DNA of 64,000 bases from Gracilaria domingensis (Eukaryota; Rhodophyta; Florideophyceae; Gracilariales; Gracilariaceae). Of this stretch, positions 63,468-64,000 are shown piece after piece; the first letter of the stretch is position 1; each line of letters begins with the position of its first letter. The notes beneath the pieces were generated by a model that saw nothing but the letters and a program-made list of their open reading frames with translations, did no database searches and was not told where the DNA came from. The stretch covers positions 26,672-90,671 of the forward strand of contig VCMS01000002.1 in NCBI GenBank assembly GCA_022539475.1, written 5' to 3'. The position numbers and the translations under genes are program-made.

Positions 63468-64000
63468 TCACCCCGCCCCGTGCAGCCGCTGCATCCGCTC
63501 CACCCTCTGCACCAGCTCCTCTACCTCCACGTTTACCATCGACGCTATCTTTTTCATCTGCGCCATATTCAGGTCCAGGAACCGTTCAATCAGGTCCCCG
63601 TCCACAAAGTTCTTCGCCGCCGCGCTTCTCGGCGGCGACTCCGCCTTCATCTCCCTCCACTCACTATGCTTCAGTCCCCCCACACCCGGGATCAGCGTCG
63701 CCATTGCGTTCTGTACCTCCACGAAGAACTGGTACGCATCCGCCTTCAGTGTCGCAATAACGCCCAGCATCCCATCAGTCGTGCCGAAGATCATCGTATT
63801 CAGCGCCGGCGATTCATTTTCAGCCAATTGCATTACAAGTGACCCATGCTCGATTCCATTCACCCTCGCCCCCAGATGAAATTGGCCAACTCGTTCAAGC
63901 CGCTCTCTTACGGCTTCAGATGTTGCACGAGAGTTCCGCTTGAACGTGTACAAATGCTTCGAGTGATCTGCTACCATGTATGTGTCATCATCTAGCATTT
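63468..64000 (-). CDS. DDB1: DDB1, C-terminal part (gene continues past the window)
   Basis: DDB1 is the adaptor of CUL4 ubiquitin ligases, used in nucleotide-excision repair and protein turnover. Only the last 176 codons are in the window. They cover the end of the third WD propeller and the C-terminal helical domain: LDDDTYMVADHSKHLYTF, QFHLGARVNGIEHGSLVMQL, TMIFGTTDGMLGVIATL, GLKHSEWREM, NFVDGDLIERFLDLN and the closing RVERMQRLHGAG. These match DDB1 rather than CPSF160. No intron is seen. The coding frame runs to the right-hand edge, so the start lies beyond base 64000. Confidence 0.9.
   Translation of the reverse strand, partial: MLDDDTYMVADHSKHLYTFKRNSRATSEAVRERLERVGQFHLGARVNGIEHGSLVMQLAENESPALNTMIFGTTDGMLGVIATLKADAYQFFVEVQNAMATLIPGVGGLKHSEWREMKAESPPRSAAAKNFVDGDLIERFLDLNMAQMKKIASMVNVEVEELVQRVERMQRLHGAG

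Noticed and set aside
1-64000. tRNA, rRNA or spliceosomal RNA genes
   Set aside because: No B-box-type sequence with a matching clover-leaf and no rRNA-like stretch was found by eye; a covariance scan would be decisive.

Overview
The window looks like nuclear DNA of a red alga. The signs are compact and mostly intronless genes, short GT-AG introns where there are any (about 60-114 bp), a B-type CDK with a PPTTLRE helix, and nucleus-encoded proteins with plastid or organelle leaders (glutamyl-tRNA synthetase, a thioredoxin, an ACT-repeat protein). The repeat-rich left end resembles the gene islands and repeat seas of florideophyte algae. This assignment is inference; no organelle or rRNA marker is present.

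Layout. 1-6.25 kb: a minus-strand Ty3/gypsy LTR retrotransposon, cut by the window edge and broken in frame several times, with a probable 5' LTR at 5652-6251. 6.7-9.3 kb: one long open reading frame for a Mutator-like transposase. 9.3-13.9 kb: no credible gene, but a duplicated GC-rich repeat, a 102-nt foldback, three stem-loops in a row and a 161-bp tandem satellite. 13.9-28.5 kb: a gene island with a CobD/HisC-like aminotransferase, phosphoacetylglucosamine mutase, ketopantoate hydroxymethyltransferase, a C2H2 zinc-finger protein, CDKB, TAM41, an RTRAF/hCLE homologue, a Tourist-like MITE, a plastid thioredoxin and a family 2 glycosyltransferase. 28.5-32.2 kb: empty. 32.2-47.6 kb: a second island with a novel nuclear-type protein, an SMP/EF-hand/C2 membrane protein, ribosomal protein uL24, organellar GluRS, a large unknown protein, TIP41, phospholipase D and an ACT-repeat protein. 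47.6-64 kb: a very GC-rich block with CLPTM1, two adjacent bZIP genes, a U1-type zinc-finger protein, two unrecognised genes and a mitochondrial carrier, then a dsRNA-binding protein, a secreted DUF2135-like protein and the C-terminal end of DDB1.

The genes do not form one pathway; they are mostly housekeeping genes in divergent and convergent pairs, some with 3' ends only 15 bp apart. The most informative features are structural: GC content changes sharply inside single genes; at least six coding sequences change frame by one base, mostly at homopolymers or GCC tracts, which suggests assembly indels rather than pseudogenes; a 34-bp palindrome of four CACGTG boxes lies upstream of the carrier gene; and the 10-12.7 kb gap is packed with foldbacks and a satellite array.
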